Below are positions 53,909 through 64,000 of a stretch of DNA of 64,000 bases, in pieces; positions within the stretch are counted from its first letter, which is position 1; every line of letters starts with the position of its first letter. Below the pieces are notes generated by a model. It saw only the letters and a list, made by a program, of their open reading frames with translations, ran no database searches and had not been told where the DNA came from. This DNA comes from Leucosporidium creatinivorum (lineage: Eukaryota; Basidiomycota; Microbotryomycetes; Leucosporidiales; Leucosporidiaceae). The stretch spans positions 262,202 to 326,201 of the forward strand of contig BCKL01000014.1 in the NCBI GenBank assembly GCA_001600635.1. Reading direction: 5' to 3'. Both the position numbers and the translations under genes were made by a program.

Positions 53909-56127
53909 CTACGCCCTCCGGGCCTTCTTCCTTGCCTCCTCCGAATCTTCTCCCTCCATAGTCATCGGTCGCCGTACCGAGAGACCTTCCCCTCCCCCAA
54001 AGAGCGCCGACAGCGGCGGAAGAGTGGTTGTCGAGCCCGACTCCGTCGGCCGTCCTCCTGAGCTTCCGATGCTGCCTTGCCAGCTCGGCCGAGGCGATGG
54101 GTAGCTGTGCGAGCCCGACATGAAGCCCGAGCTGAGTGGTCGAGTGGTGAACCCGTGTGAAGAGCCCGTTTCTCCTCCTCGCGAAGGATACGCCTCCGAC
54201 GAGCTGGGCGTAGGGAGCGGGTTGAAGCTGGAGGGGTAGGGTGATGCCGAGTCCTCGCGGCTGCCGCGTCTTGAAGGTCCTGCTCCACCGCGAGCGAAGC
54301 TTTCGGCCGCCGAGGGTCGCTGGTAGAAGAATTGCGAAGCGGCGCCGGCGGAGGAATGGGTAGGTCGAGGGGAACGAGTGGAGGTTGAGGCTGTGTTGCC
54401 GGCGTAGGGTTGCCAAGGAGCTGAAGAGGTGAAAGGGGAGAAGGCGAAGGGGCCGCTGGAAGAACCGGGAGGGCCAGTCGTAGGCGAGAGCTGAGGAGCG
54501 TTGAGTTGAGCGAGAGCGGCCTGGCATCGTTGCACTATTGACGGAAGGCGTCAAGTCAGTCCCCAAAGCTCACGAGAAGAGAGCGAATGATATCGACTAC
54601 TTACGATCCTCCTTGCGAGCGTCGCTGGGGTCCAGCCCCTCGACTACGCCGAGCAGCAAGCGCATGACCGAGTAGGTCGCCAGCCTCGAAGCGTGGTTCT
54701 CCTGCTGACTGTAGTGCAGTGCATCGCCAAGGCTTCGTACTTGCGCCTCGAGACCTGCGAGCTGGCGAGACAGGCCCTCCTCGGCGGTTTGGGGTCTCGG
54801 AGGGAAGGGTGCAGGGTAGGCAGTAGGGGGAAGAGGATAGGGAGCGTTGCGGGGCGAGACGTGAGGTTTGGGATGCGGGTAAGAGCTGATTGATGTAGGA
54901 AGAGCAGGTGGAGAGCGGCGGAGAGGCGAATCGGTGTCTGTGCAGGACGGGAAGTTAGTTTCGGCGAGGGAGACGGTCGGGAAAGGGCAAACAAGCTCAC
55001 CTCGCTCGATCTTGGCGCGGTGAAAAGTACCACTTGCTCGTCCAGCCGTTGGTGGTGGTCGTTCAAAGTAGCCACCTTCGGGTACGACGACGCCCGCCGC
55101 TCGTGGTGTAGGAACTGCTGGCTCGCCCGGCGCCGAGGGTGCTTCCTCCTTGGGCAGGATGGGAGCTGCTCGCTCCTTCGAGTTCGAGATGGAAGGTAGT
55201 CTTGATGAGCTGGATGATGAGGAAGTCTGGCCGGACTTGCGTCCCGACGTAGGGCCAGCAGAGGGAGAAGGAGGGTTGGTGGATGACGAGGCGTTCCCTT
55301 TGGACGACTTGCGCTTGATGCGAGCGAGCAGCTCGGGCCGATCGCGTTGGAACGAGGCGTGCTGGAACTCCCAAGCGATGACACCATCTTGACCAGCGAG
55401 TACCGTTCCGAGCATGTCGTTGACCCTGCGAACCGGGAGGATGGTCAGCTCGGCGCTGACAGATGATTCGAAACGAGCTGCCTACTTGTGGAAGCCATAC
55501 ATGTTGAGCTGCGAGGAGGGGTGCAGGGTAAGCTACATATCACAAGAATGACAGCGAGATGCCCTCACCTGGCGCACGAAGGACTGAAAGTTGTTGTGCT
55601 TGAAGAACATGGGCAAGACCGACTTGGAGAACTCGGTGGGGTTGAAGACGGAGAAGGAGAGGCCGTTGTGGGCCCAAGAGATGAGAGAGTGCAGAGAAGG
55701 GGTTTGTACCATGCTGTGGGCAGATTGTGGAGGATCAGCGGGGCCCGAGTTTCTAGCGCCGCTTTACTACGCGCCCGCCGACGAGCCTTGCGAAGCCCGG
55801 CAAGCGCCCTCCCCTCCCAACTTCGAACAGGCCAACTCACGCGAAGAGCTTGTGGACAAACTGAGCATTCTGACTCTTGGTGCCGGCAGCCTGTAACGCT
55901 ACAAGGGCTTCGACCGCCGGTGCAGGTGACGGTGCGCGAGCGCCGGAGTCCGCTTGCGACTTGACATCCTCCTCGAGCTGGTCGTGGTCTTCGGGCTCGT
56001 CGCTCGCCTCGCGCTTGACGGCGACGGGATCCCCAGGGGTAGAGGTGACCGATTGGTCGGCTTCGGATCCTGCTGCCTCACGAGGCGAACCGCCTGCAGA
56101 GCTCGGGTCTTCTGCTTCCTCTCGCAT
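53909..56127 (-). CDS. HSF-type transcription factor
   Basis: A DNA-binding regulator with a heat-shock-factor fold (Hsf1, Skn7, Sfl1 class). The N-terminus is acidic (MREEAEDPSSAGGSPREAAG). The domain begins AQFVHKLFA and continues MVQTPSLHSLISWAHNGLSF, SVFNPTEFSKSVLPMFFKHN, NFQSFVRQ, LNMYGFHK, VNDMLG, WEFQHASFQRDRPELL and ARIKRKSSKG, the full HSF pattern with the recognition helix. LNMYGFHK is coded by a 23-nt exon (55486-55508). After it come a Ser/Pro-rich region, a heptad-like stretch (LSRQLAGLEAQVRSLGDALH) and a long disordered tail ending EEARKKARRA at a TAG (53909-53911). About six introns. Without a receiver domain it is not Skn7; Sfl1-like is the best guess. Confidence 0.88.
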
Positions 56128-59100
56128 TCCGCTGAGCGTCCAAGAGCTGCCTCCCTTTCAAGTTTCGGAGGAGGAGAAAGAGGGCCGAAGTCGGGTTGGG
56201 GGCGGGTAGTCGAGCTGCTAGGGAGCACAGGAAGGAAGCGACGGTCGGTGTTGGGCAGCTGTGTGCAAAGAGCGAGCGAAACGAGTGGAAAGAAGCAAAG
56301 AGGCGGGGGAGAAGGACGAGGCGGCGAACGAATCCCAGATTCGATCCCTGGATCTTGCCGGTGCCGAAAGGTTAAGATATTCCTTCTCCCAGCGACGTCT
56401 GGCAAATGTTCTGTACCTCTTCAGGCTTCGAATGCTCCGTCGAGGAGCTCGGTACAGCGCCCGAGGGAAGTACTCGGCGTTCATACCTCGGTGCAGACCT
56501 CCAAAATGGACCCTTGACACTGCTTCCATGCAGTCCCATGAAAAGGAAAGTGGTGGTGGTGGTCGTCGGCTTCCTTCCAACCCACCTCCACGCTGCGTGG
56601 CCCCAGAGCAATCAAGCCCTTTCGGAAGTTCTCTCACGGCGTTACGGAGGACAGGAGGCCTCCTAGACACTTTAAATCTTCCCTAGCGCCGATGGTAAGG
56701 CGCAGGATCGACGCCTCGGCGGCTGCCTCCCCCTTCCTTCCTGGGCAGCGCCGACCATCACCGAGAATCTCTCCTCCCGACTCCAGCCTTCTCGCCTAGG
56801 ACGAGGCTGACGGTGCAGCCACCTTCCTTCTCCTTCCCTTCCTCCCCCTCCCCCTCAGAGGCGCTCATTGGCTGCGAGTAGGGCCTCCCTTCGGTTTTCT
56901 CGTCGGTGACAAGACGCCATCTTGCACCTTCTGCTTCTGTGCATCCCGAGGCCGCGACCTCCTTGGCTCCAAGAAGGGAGGAAGCGACGATCTCGCAGGC
57001 AGGGAATGCGGGAAGCCGGCCGGATCCGTATCGAGCGGCACTTGGGCGGCGATTGTACGGCGACCGGAACTTCGGTGCTGGCAGTTCAGGCTGCTGCAGC
57101 TTCTGTAGTGACTTTTGGCACATTCTGCACCTCTCCGGGGGATCTGCGACCAATTCTAGCTCACCTCCGAGCCCTCCTCAAGGACTTTGAGCGACACCGA
57201 ACCTCGACCTCCCCGATTCTAGACGAAATCGAGCCTCTTTATTGCCTTCTCCCCGCCAAGATCCGACATCTCCCCCCGTCTCTGGAGTTCTGCGAGGTCG
57301 AACAAAGGGAGCGATAGTACAGTCGCCTCACCGAGCTCGAGGGAAAAGCACCAGCGGAGTCCTTGGGCCAGCTCCTTCTTGACTGAACCGCTCTGCGCCG
57401 AGCAAGAGTCTCACCACCCTTCCGCTACTAGCGCTGTTTCTTCTCTGCAGTCGTTGAGAAGCACCCTTGTCTCATCGCCGGCGCCTAAGTCGTAACGCTC
57501 CCAAGCGACACAGCTCCAGCCCGTCCCAAGCTCGGCGAGCGCTGATCCTCTCCTCGTCGCCGAATTTGCTCAGGTTCCTCCTCTTCGCAAAGAGAGCGAG
57601 CGAGATGAGAAGGGGTTGGCCGATACAGAGCGGGCGAGAAACGACTCGAAGGGACGAGACTTTAATCAAAAGTGCGATCACGCCGGAGCAGAATCCGAAG
57701 TGCTCGGCCTGGCCCGTGATGATGAGTCGTGTGAAGGAGCCGGAGGGTCTCTGTGTAGGTGTATAGAGATCTAGTGGTCAAATGGCTTTCTTTGTAAGAG
57801 ACCTTGGCAGTAGTGATGCAAAGGTCTGCAGCTCGCCACCTTCACCTCGGCCATCGAGCTCCGATTCGCAAGAGAATGAGAAGCTGGGTCGTGCTCTCGG
57901 TACAGAAGGCGAACGGCGGCTCTGGTCTCAACACCTAGTTCTGAGTCTCCCTCTGTACAGCTGGGGTGTTTTGATGCTCGTCCATCGTAGCTCCTTGGGT
58001 CCGTGAATGGCAAAGCCGAGCTCAATCACTCCTCGGCTGAAGTTTGGGTGCGCTCGTGTTGGAAAGCTCACATGTCGAGCGAGATATTCACAGCACACAG
58101 CACACTTCAGAATATGGCTGTCTCTACCTATGACCTCAGACGGGGCTGAGAAAGCCGTCCTAAGCTCAACCTTCGTCAACGCCGAGCTTCGCGAAGGGTC
58201 GCTTCAAGCGATTCTCAGCCACAAGGCAAGAATTGCACCGGTTTCTAGAGCTTTTCGTGTCCGCTATTTGACGTTGTGACAAGCGAGAGCTTCGTGGCGA
58301 GGGGTGAGACGCCCAACTGTCTCGCATTCGGCTCGGCGGAAGGCTGGAGCGGCCACCTGCCAACGCGACATTGTGCTGAGCGTAGAGAGGCCTCGTCTGT
58401 ATCTGAGTATCCCGTAGCGGTGTGTCTTGCCTGTATGTGAGCAGCCATCGCGATGCTTCCCAGTCCTCTGCGGCGACAGGGACACAAGCCTCACTCTCAA
58501 TCGGGCAAGGCGAGAGCGCAAGCGGGAGCGGAGCGGTTCAAGAACGTCGACTCGTTTGTAGGAAGGCTCGGGCTCGGCTCGCGGGGGTGAGATGCAAGGT
58601 GGCAGTAGCGTGGTACGAAGGTATGAGTTTGGCATGTCGTTCACCTCGGCGAAGGACGTGCTCGGCGTTTGTCCTGCCTTTGTCGCTCCCTGAAGCGCTG
58701 ACGGGGAAGCTGACTTCGGGAGAAGGAGTGAAATGGTGTCAGATATCTTCAAAGCCGTTGGTAGACCGAAGCAAGGGCCCCCAGCAAGTGGTAAGACATG
58801 CAGGAGGCGCCGAGCTCGGCGAAGGAGAATCGCATCGCTAGCTTCGGGAAAGGGAGAGTTGAGCTGTACGAGGGCAAGGCATGCACAGAACTGGGTTTGG
58901 AGAACACCCATCCGTCGAGGCGCCACGCGTGAGCGAGCTTTGGCTGAGAGCAGGCAGAAGGGGTCGATCAACTGGAGTGCCTTCTTCATCTCCAGAAACC
59001 CACCGCTTCCTTTCTCCCTTCGTCCCGCTCGCTCGCTCGCTCTCCGTCTGTACAACAGCATCTTCGCTTCTTCGGCTCCTCGCCCCGCCAACAGGACATC

Positions 59101-59217
59101 CCCTACAGCTCCTGGACGTCTTCCTTTGCACCCGAAACACGACCCCGCTTTCTTCGCAAGACCAAGAGCGTGGCGGCTGGCGCAGCGGTCTTTCTCGCTC
59201 CCCGTCCAGGCTACAGG
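56128..59217. promoter_or_regulatory. 3.1 kb divergent region between HSF-type and cyclin genes
   Basis: The longest gene-free stretch in the window. It holds the promoters of two regulatory genes, and the cyclin leader must enter from the right end: a GGCTACAG acceptor ends one base before the ATG. Long open frames here (for instance 58264-59277 on the minus strand) are basic, Arg/Leu-rich and domain-free, and are read as chance frames. CGGCG/CGCCG words occur near 57395, 57532, 58180 and 58333 without a clear phase. A short run of gtggtggtggtgg lies near 56552. Confidence 0.5.
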
Positions 59218-61480
59218 ATGGCTCGGCAGCAGCAGCAGGTGTCTCCCTCCGACTCTGAGCACTCGTTCGACTGGCATCGCTCCTCGTTCTCCTCTTCGCG
59301 CTCGTCCTTCTCGACTCAGGCCAGCGCGCTGTCGCCGCCCAAGATGGATCCGGCAGGATTCCTCGCGACGCCTACCACGCCCTCGGCTTTCCCACAGCTA
59401 CCACGACATGTTCCCATACAGCCCATCGCTCCCGGCGCTGTTCCGCCCTCACCACCTCAATTACAGCCCATCTCGACGTTGGCTGCCTTCGCCGGCGAGC
59501 TCTTCGTTTGGCTCTGGTTCGCCCCTCCGAATAGCGCTGTACATGCTACAGCAGTCAAAGCTTCCAAGCAGCAGCTGCAGCCGTCGGAACGCTTCCTTCG
59601 CTTCATCCACGACCTGCTCAGCACCAGTGAGTCGCCCCGCGTCTTTGTCTCGTTCCGGGTCACCGCCCGAGTTGTACAGCGAGCTAACGATTTTGCTCGG
59701 TCTTGCTACAGCTCAAGTCTCACATTCGGTCGTCATCCTCGCCCTCCTCTTCATCTCGCGCCTCAAGAGCAAGAACGACATCAACGGAAGCCCTGGCTCC
59801 GAGTTTCGCAGCTCGGTGACGGCGCTAATGATGGCCAACAAGGTTCTGGACGACAACAGTGAGTTGCTCGTTGGGCTCCCGGATTGCAGCGTGTGCTAAT
59901 TCATTCGCGCGCAACAGCCTACACCGCCAAAACCTGGGCAGACGTCTCGGCGCTCGAGTTGGTAGGTCGAAGAAAGGGCTCCTCGGCGCTCGGTTCGCTG
60001 ACTCCTCCTCGTCTTCCCTTAGAAACCCCTCGTCGCAGGCGAAGCTGAATTCCTACGCGGTCTCGACTGGAACCTGCATGTGACGGAGCGCGACTTTGCT
60101 AGCTGGCTCAAGCTCCTGGAGGGTCTCGTCGCCGCGAGGAACTCGCAAGTCGGCAAGTCTTCTCGCAAGGTCGGCACCAAGCGTGGACGGAACCTCGCGG
60201 CGGGCAGTGGAGCGACGGAACTGCTGGGCTTGGGCTTGGGCGTTGGATTGTCGTTTGGCAGCCCCAGCGGCAGGTCGACGAAGAGGCCGAGGGAGGACGA
60301 TGGAGCCCAGGAGGATCGCCGAAGATCGTCGGCGGGAACCACGCTGCCAGGAGGATCCAACACCACTCACAACACACCTCAGCATCGTTTTGCCACCTTC
60401 TCCTTCCCTACCACCTTCTCCTCAGCACCGCACGCTGCCCCTTCGTCCGCGCCCCTTCACGCCGCTCCCTTCCAGTTCGGCTCCTCTGCCGCTACTCCTC
60501 TCGCCGTCTCTCCACTCTCCTCGCGCCATGGCGCAACCAACGCTCGTCGTCGACCTTCCCACGCCGGCCACGGTCACTCGCACTCGATCCCTCCGCCCAT
60601 CACCACCTCGGACGCTCTCCGCCCGAAGCGCCGCGCCGACGAGGCATTCGGAGACGCACAGGCTCCACCAGCAGCTTCGGCTCTGGAAGCGCCCGCCCCC
60701 AAGCGCTTGCAAGCAGCATGGCTATCACGGTCGTTCAGTGCTGGCTCGTCGCCCGCCCCTCAACGCTCGATCTACATTCACCCCAGCCACGCCTTCCCTG
60801 CTTCGCACCCGCAACCTCTTCCTCGCGCTCCTCAGCCCTACCAGCCTTCGCCTACCAACGAGCGCTTCACCCTCCCACCTCTCTCCGCCGGCTTCGCCCC
60901 CGAGATGGGTCGCCAGCTCAGCTCCGGTCGCCGTCGCGAAGGAGGAGCTCGGGAGACGCTCGCCGACGCCTTTTCGCCTCGCTACGATCCTCGTCAAGGC
61001 ATGAGGGCCGAGAACCTCGGCTTTTACTCCTTGGGCGCTAAGCACCAATACCAGCACCAGCAGCCGCCGCCGTTCGGCCTTCCTCTGTCGGCTTCTCGCC
61101 CTTCCTCCTCCGGCGCTGGCTACATCCCCGTCCACCCCTCCCACCTCTCCACCACCACCTCGCCCGCTCTCTCTCCTCTCGCACAATACCACAACTCGGC
61201 GGGAGCACCCTTCCAATCGCAAGCACACTCGCCTCCCGAAATGTTCTCGTTCACCGCCCCCAAATTGCTCGCCTACCCTCCTCAGCAGCCTCAGCAGACC
61301 TTCCGTCGTTCCTCGGCACCTCAATCGCTTCCTCTCCCTCTCCAACGCGCCCCCGTCCAATACTCGCAATACTCCAACGCTGGACTTCCCGGCGTCTACT
61401 GGCAGGGCGGGGGAGAAGCGGTGGGATGGCAACCCTCCTTCGGCGCAGGTCGCGCTTATGACCACGCTAGCTCGCCCTGA
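59218..61480 (+). CDS. Pcl/Pho80-type cyclin
   Basis: A cyclin of the class that partners Pho85-like kinases. The cyclin box is spread over three introns: ERFLRFIHDLLSTTQVSHSV, VILALLFISRLKSKNDIN, FRSSVTALMMANKVLDDNTY, TAKTWADVSALEL, AGEAEFLRGLDWNLHVTERD and FASWLKLLEGL, matching the Pcl1/Pcl2/Clg1 pattern (ALLYIxRL, ALxLAxKxLDD, NxEFLxxLxWxL). The start is MARQQQQVSPSDSEHSFDW. The remaining 400 residues are disordered, rich in Ser, Pro, Gln, His and Arg, with many SP sites and the basic patches KVGTKRGR and TKRPRED. The stop is a TGA at 61478-61480. The exact target is unknown. Confidence 0.85.
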
Positions 61481-61855
61481 TGCTTTCCTTCTACGACGAT
61501 GATGATGATGATGATCCCTCCCCGACTTCTTTAGCTGTGCCCTCTGTCTAGTTGTACCCAATTCGCTCATACATCTCCCTCGCCTGCTCTCTCTTCATCA
61601 TGCTTTCCTCCCCTCTCGCCGCTTGCAGTAACTACCCCCCTCATCTGTATACCCCTTCTCACTCACTCACATAGCCACCGTTCATGCACGAAATCCATGC
61701 TCGAGCTACTTTCGACATCCAAGCTCACGATTCGGCGAAAGGGATAGCGCGAGCGAGAGATCGGAGCAGCTGAATCGTCTCTCCAGGTCGAAGTGACAGC
61801 TTACAAGCTCGATCACGAGTTCGGATCCGAGATACTACAAACGATGTTCGTTGCA
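61481..61855. other. Convergent intergenic with short GAT repeat
   Basis: About 375 bp between two converging genes. A run of about six GAT units (61498-61515) lies just after the cyclin stop. The rest is pyrimidine-rich 3' flank. Confidence 0.6.
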
Positions 61856-63972
61856 TCATGCTGCAGGAGCGGGAGTAGCAGCAGCGGCGGGAGGAGTGAC
61901 GTTCTGCGCCTTCGACGTTGTAGGGTCGATGGCGCGGGTGGGGTCCATGAAACTCTTGACCGTCTCGTCGGTGACGGCTGCCTTGCGCTGTGGGTGTCGA
62001 AAAGGAGAGGTCAGCGAGTCGTTCCGAAGAGGGAGCGCCGAGGTCGAGGGGTCGAGGGACGGGGGAGAAGAGGAAGGGAGAGTACCTCCTGGAAAGCCTT
62101 GACGAAGTCCTGGATGAGGGTGATAGTCATCTTCTTGAGGTCGCCAGTGAGGAGGTCTCCCCTGCGGTAATCCTGCGAGCCGTCGAGAAAGAGAAGGTCA
62201 GCTCTGTTGAGTGAGAGAGGTGCATCGAACGTACAGCAGCAATCTTGGCGAGCTCCTCATCATCTTCGAGGAAGAAGGTCAAGTACTGGTACGAGACGTC
62301 GACGTCGGGATCTCCTCCCAATTCCCTATGCTCCTCCACTGTCGTTTGGCCTCCACTAAACGCATACTTGTTAATCTTGTCCTTGATCATCTTTGCCGTA
62401 TCCGTCATGAAGATGCTCGTCGAGTTGACCGAAGCAGACATCTTGGACTGGGCGCCGAGCAGCGAGGGGATGAACTTGGCGTGAATGAGGGCGGGCTTCT
62501 TGTACTTGAGGCGGGGGGCGACTTCTCGCGTAAGGCGGAAGTAGGGGTCTTGGTCGATGGCGCAGGGGATGAGGCAGGGGATGTCGGTCTTGGTGCCGAA
62601 GATTTGGGGGAACGAGTTGGAGAAGGAGGGGGCGGCTTGGATCGAGACGAAGTGCCACTTTCCGACGTTGTCTCTGCAGGACGAAGCAGGTCAGCGAGTG
62701 CGGCATAAGTTCAGAGCAGAGATACGCACTCGAGCTTGAAGCCGAACGTCTGTTGCGATTGCCTGGCGGTAATCAGGCGCGAGATGCGAACGACGTTGCG
62801 GTAGAAGGCTCCTCTGCGAATCAACGAGGCGTCAGTTCTGCACCTCAGCAAGAATCGCCGACGCTCAAGCTCACCCGACGTAGTCCAAATCAGAGAAGAT
62901 GAAGGTCTTCTCGGGCTTGAAGCCACAGGCGATGACATCCTTGGCGTTCTGGAAGGCGAAGCCGTTGCACTGCTCCAGCTTGAGCTCAGGCTTGAACAGG
63001 AACTTCTCGTCGTCTACGAGTTGGGGGAGAGTTAGCGACCAGCCGATTGTAGAGAGGGAAGCAGAGCGCACCGGTGAGCTGAACGACGAGAGGGCAATCG
63101 AAGACGTCCTGAAGCCATTGGGTGAAGACGAAGGGGATCATGTGGCCGAGATGCATGCTGTCGCTCGAAGGTCCACGTCCCGTGTAGAGGTAGAAGGGCT
63201 TGCCCTGCTCATAGCGGTCGAGGATGAGGTGCAGCTCGCTGCGAGAGTCGAACAATCAGTCCTCGGCGCTCGTCTCGCTCGCGCTCTCGAGCTCACCGGT
63301 GAGAGAAGAAGGTGCCGCGGCGGAGGAGCATGTGAGGTTTCCGTCCAGTGAGACGTTCGAAGCGGGCGAGCAGCTCCTCGTCAATCTTCTTGGTCCCGAA
63401 ATCGTTGATGAGATGATCATAGTCGATGGCGACCTAAGAAACGGGAGAAAGAAAGAGGTATGAACATCCACTGATGAAACTGCGTTACACGTATGTAGGC
63501 AAGAAAGCACGACGACGACGAAGAGAGAATGAGAGTGTCTGTAGGGGAATGCGAGGAGGGGGAGAGTCTAGTCCGAACGCACTTGCTTGCCATCAACGGT
63601 AGCTCCCTCTACATCCCAAGGAGTGACCTTCTGCGCCGATCCAGTAGCAGGCACCGCGGCGGCGGGCTCGGTAGGGGTGCCAGCGTTGGTAGGGAAGAAG
63701 GAGGAGGGCGAGTTGGGAGCTTCGACGGTGGGCGACTGAACCTCGATGGTGACGGCCTCGGTGCGCTCGCTGTGGGTGAGCAGAGAAGGTGTTAGCTTCC
63801 TGATACGGTACAAGAGCGACCAAGAAGCTACTTACACAGGAGTGGGAGTCTTGGCTCCATCGGCGCGAGCACTGGCGCGAGCGATTCGCTCTGGGATGCC
63901 CAACTCGAGCGACGACATGGCTTCGGTGACGGCGTCCTGGGTGAGCTCACTCTGCCTACGACGGTGAGCCAT
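61856..63972 (-). CDS. WRS1: Tryptophanyl-tRNA synthetase, cytoplasmic
   Basis: Charges tRNA-Trp in the cytosol; class I synthetase of the eukaryotic WARS1 type. It starts [20 protein letters not shown], with an N-terminal extension ([15 protein letters not shown]), then [17 protein letters not shown] and [15 protein letters not shown]. The HIGH-type motif is in [20 protein letters not shown], followed by [28 protein letters not shown] and [10 protein letters not shown]. Then comes [18 protein letters not shown], and the KMSKS-type motif is SKMSAS in [14 protein letters not shown]. The C-terminal part has [20 protein letters not shown] and [16 protein letters not shown]. It ends ATPAPAA, then TGA (61856-61858). 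About nine introns. Lacks a mitochondrial presequence. Confidence 0.95.
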
Positions 63973-64000
63973 GCTGAGGGCTGTAGAGAGGTGCAGAATA

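Noticed and set aside
58264-59277. 337-codon open frame on the minus strand
   Set aside because: Basic, Arg/Leu/Ser-rich, no domain, overlaps the cyclin start on the other strand; typical chance frame in GC-rich DNA.

Overview
The window is a stretch of an intron-dense, GC-rich fungal nuclear genome. Nearly every protein gene is broken by many short introns, mostly about 45-70 nt, with GTRNGT-type donors (also GTTCGT and GTGCGC), CTGAC or CTAAC branch sites and CAG/TAG ends. The gene set is that of a yeast or filamentous fungus. Intron density, codon choice and the GPI-anchored chitin deacetylase suggest Basidiomycota, possibly a Pucciniomycotina (red-yeast-like) lineage; that placement is inferred and was not tested against any database. 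I saw no tRNA, rRNA, CRISPR array, transposase or retroelement coding sequence.

Layout. Positions 1-686 hold no gene I can support. Then, on the minus strand: mitochondrial aconitase (687-3873), the U5 snRNP GTPase Snu114 (4253-8712), a small unknown acidic protein (9268-10019), nicotinamide riboside kinase (10618-11871) and the largest RNA polymerase II subunit, Rpb1 (12391-18601). A short-chain dehydrogenase (19386-20535) lies on the plus strand. It is followed by a 2.6 kb gene-free tract with a periodic structure (20620-22360). Next come an HMG-box transcription factor (minus, 23192-25606), a Spo22/Zip4-like meiosis protein (plus, 27489-31840), a small unknown ORF and a truncated 5' copy of an ILV3-type dehydratase (minus, 32057-32942), a GPI-anchored chitin deacetylase (plus, 34153-36225) and a Dsf2/Nif1-like Sel1-repeat protein (plus, 36688-40288). 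A frameshifted 3' fragment of IMP dehydrogenase (minus, 40730-41165) lies directly downstream of the intact IMP dehydrogenase (minus, 41369-43633). The right part holds an unknown conserved-looking protein (plus, 44370-45757), a gamma-tubulin complex GCP5/6-type protein (minus, 45934-49548), a PXA-domain membrane protein (minus, 49880-51374), a HAD phosphatase (plus, 51916-53061), an HSF-type transcription factor (minus, 53909-56127), a Pcl/Pho80-type cyclin (plus, 59218-61480) and cytoplasmic tryptophanyl-tRNA synthetase (minus, 61856-63972).

The genes are mostly housekeeping and do not form one pathway. The interest lies in structure. (1) The tract downstream of the dehydrogenase is an array with a period of about 160 bp and two phased words, TTCGGCGCT and CTCTGCTG. 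The first word is enriched in non-coding DNA across the window and recurs at similar spacing in at least two other gene-free stretches. (2) The Rpb1 C-terminal domain has about 20 heptads, and phenylalanine replaces Tyr1 in nearly half of them. (3) Two genes have an intron inside the start codon, and in several others an intron ends one base before the ATG. (4) Five genes carry internal exons of only 16-23 nt, several of them coding for catalytic or DNA-binding motifs. (5) Partial gene copies (ILV3 5' end, IMPDH 3' end) lie among the intact genes.
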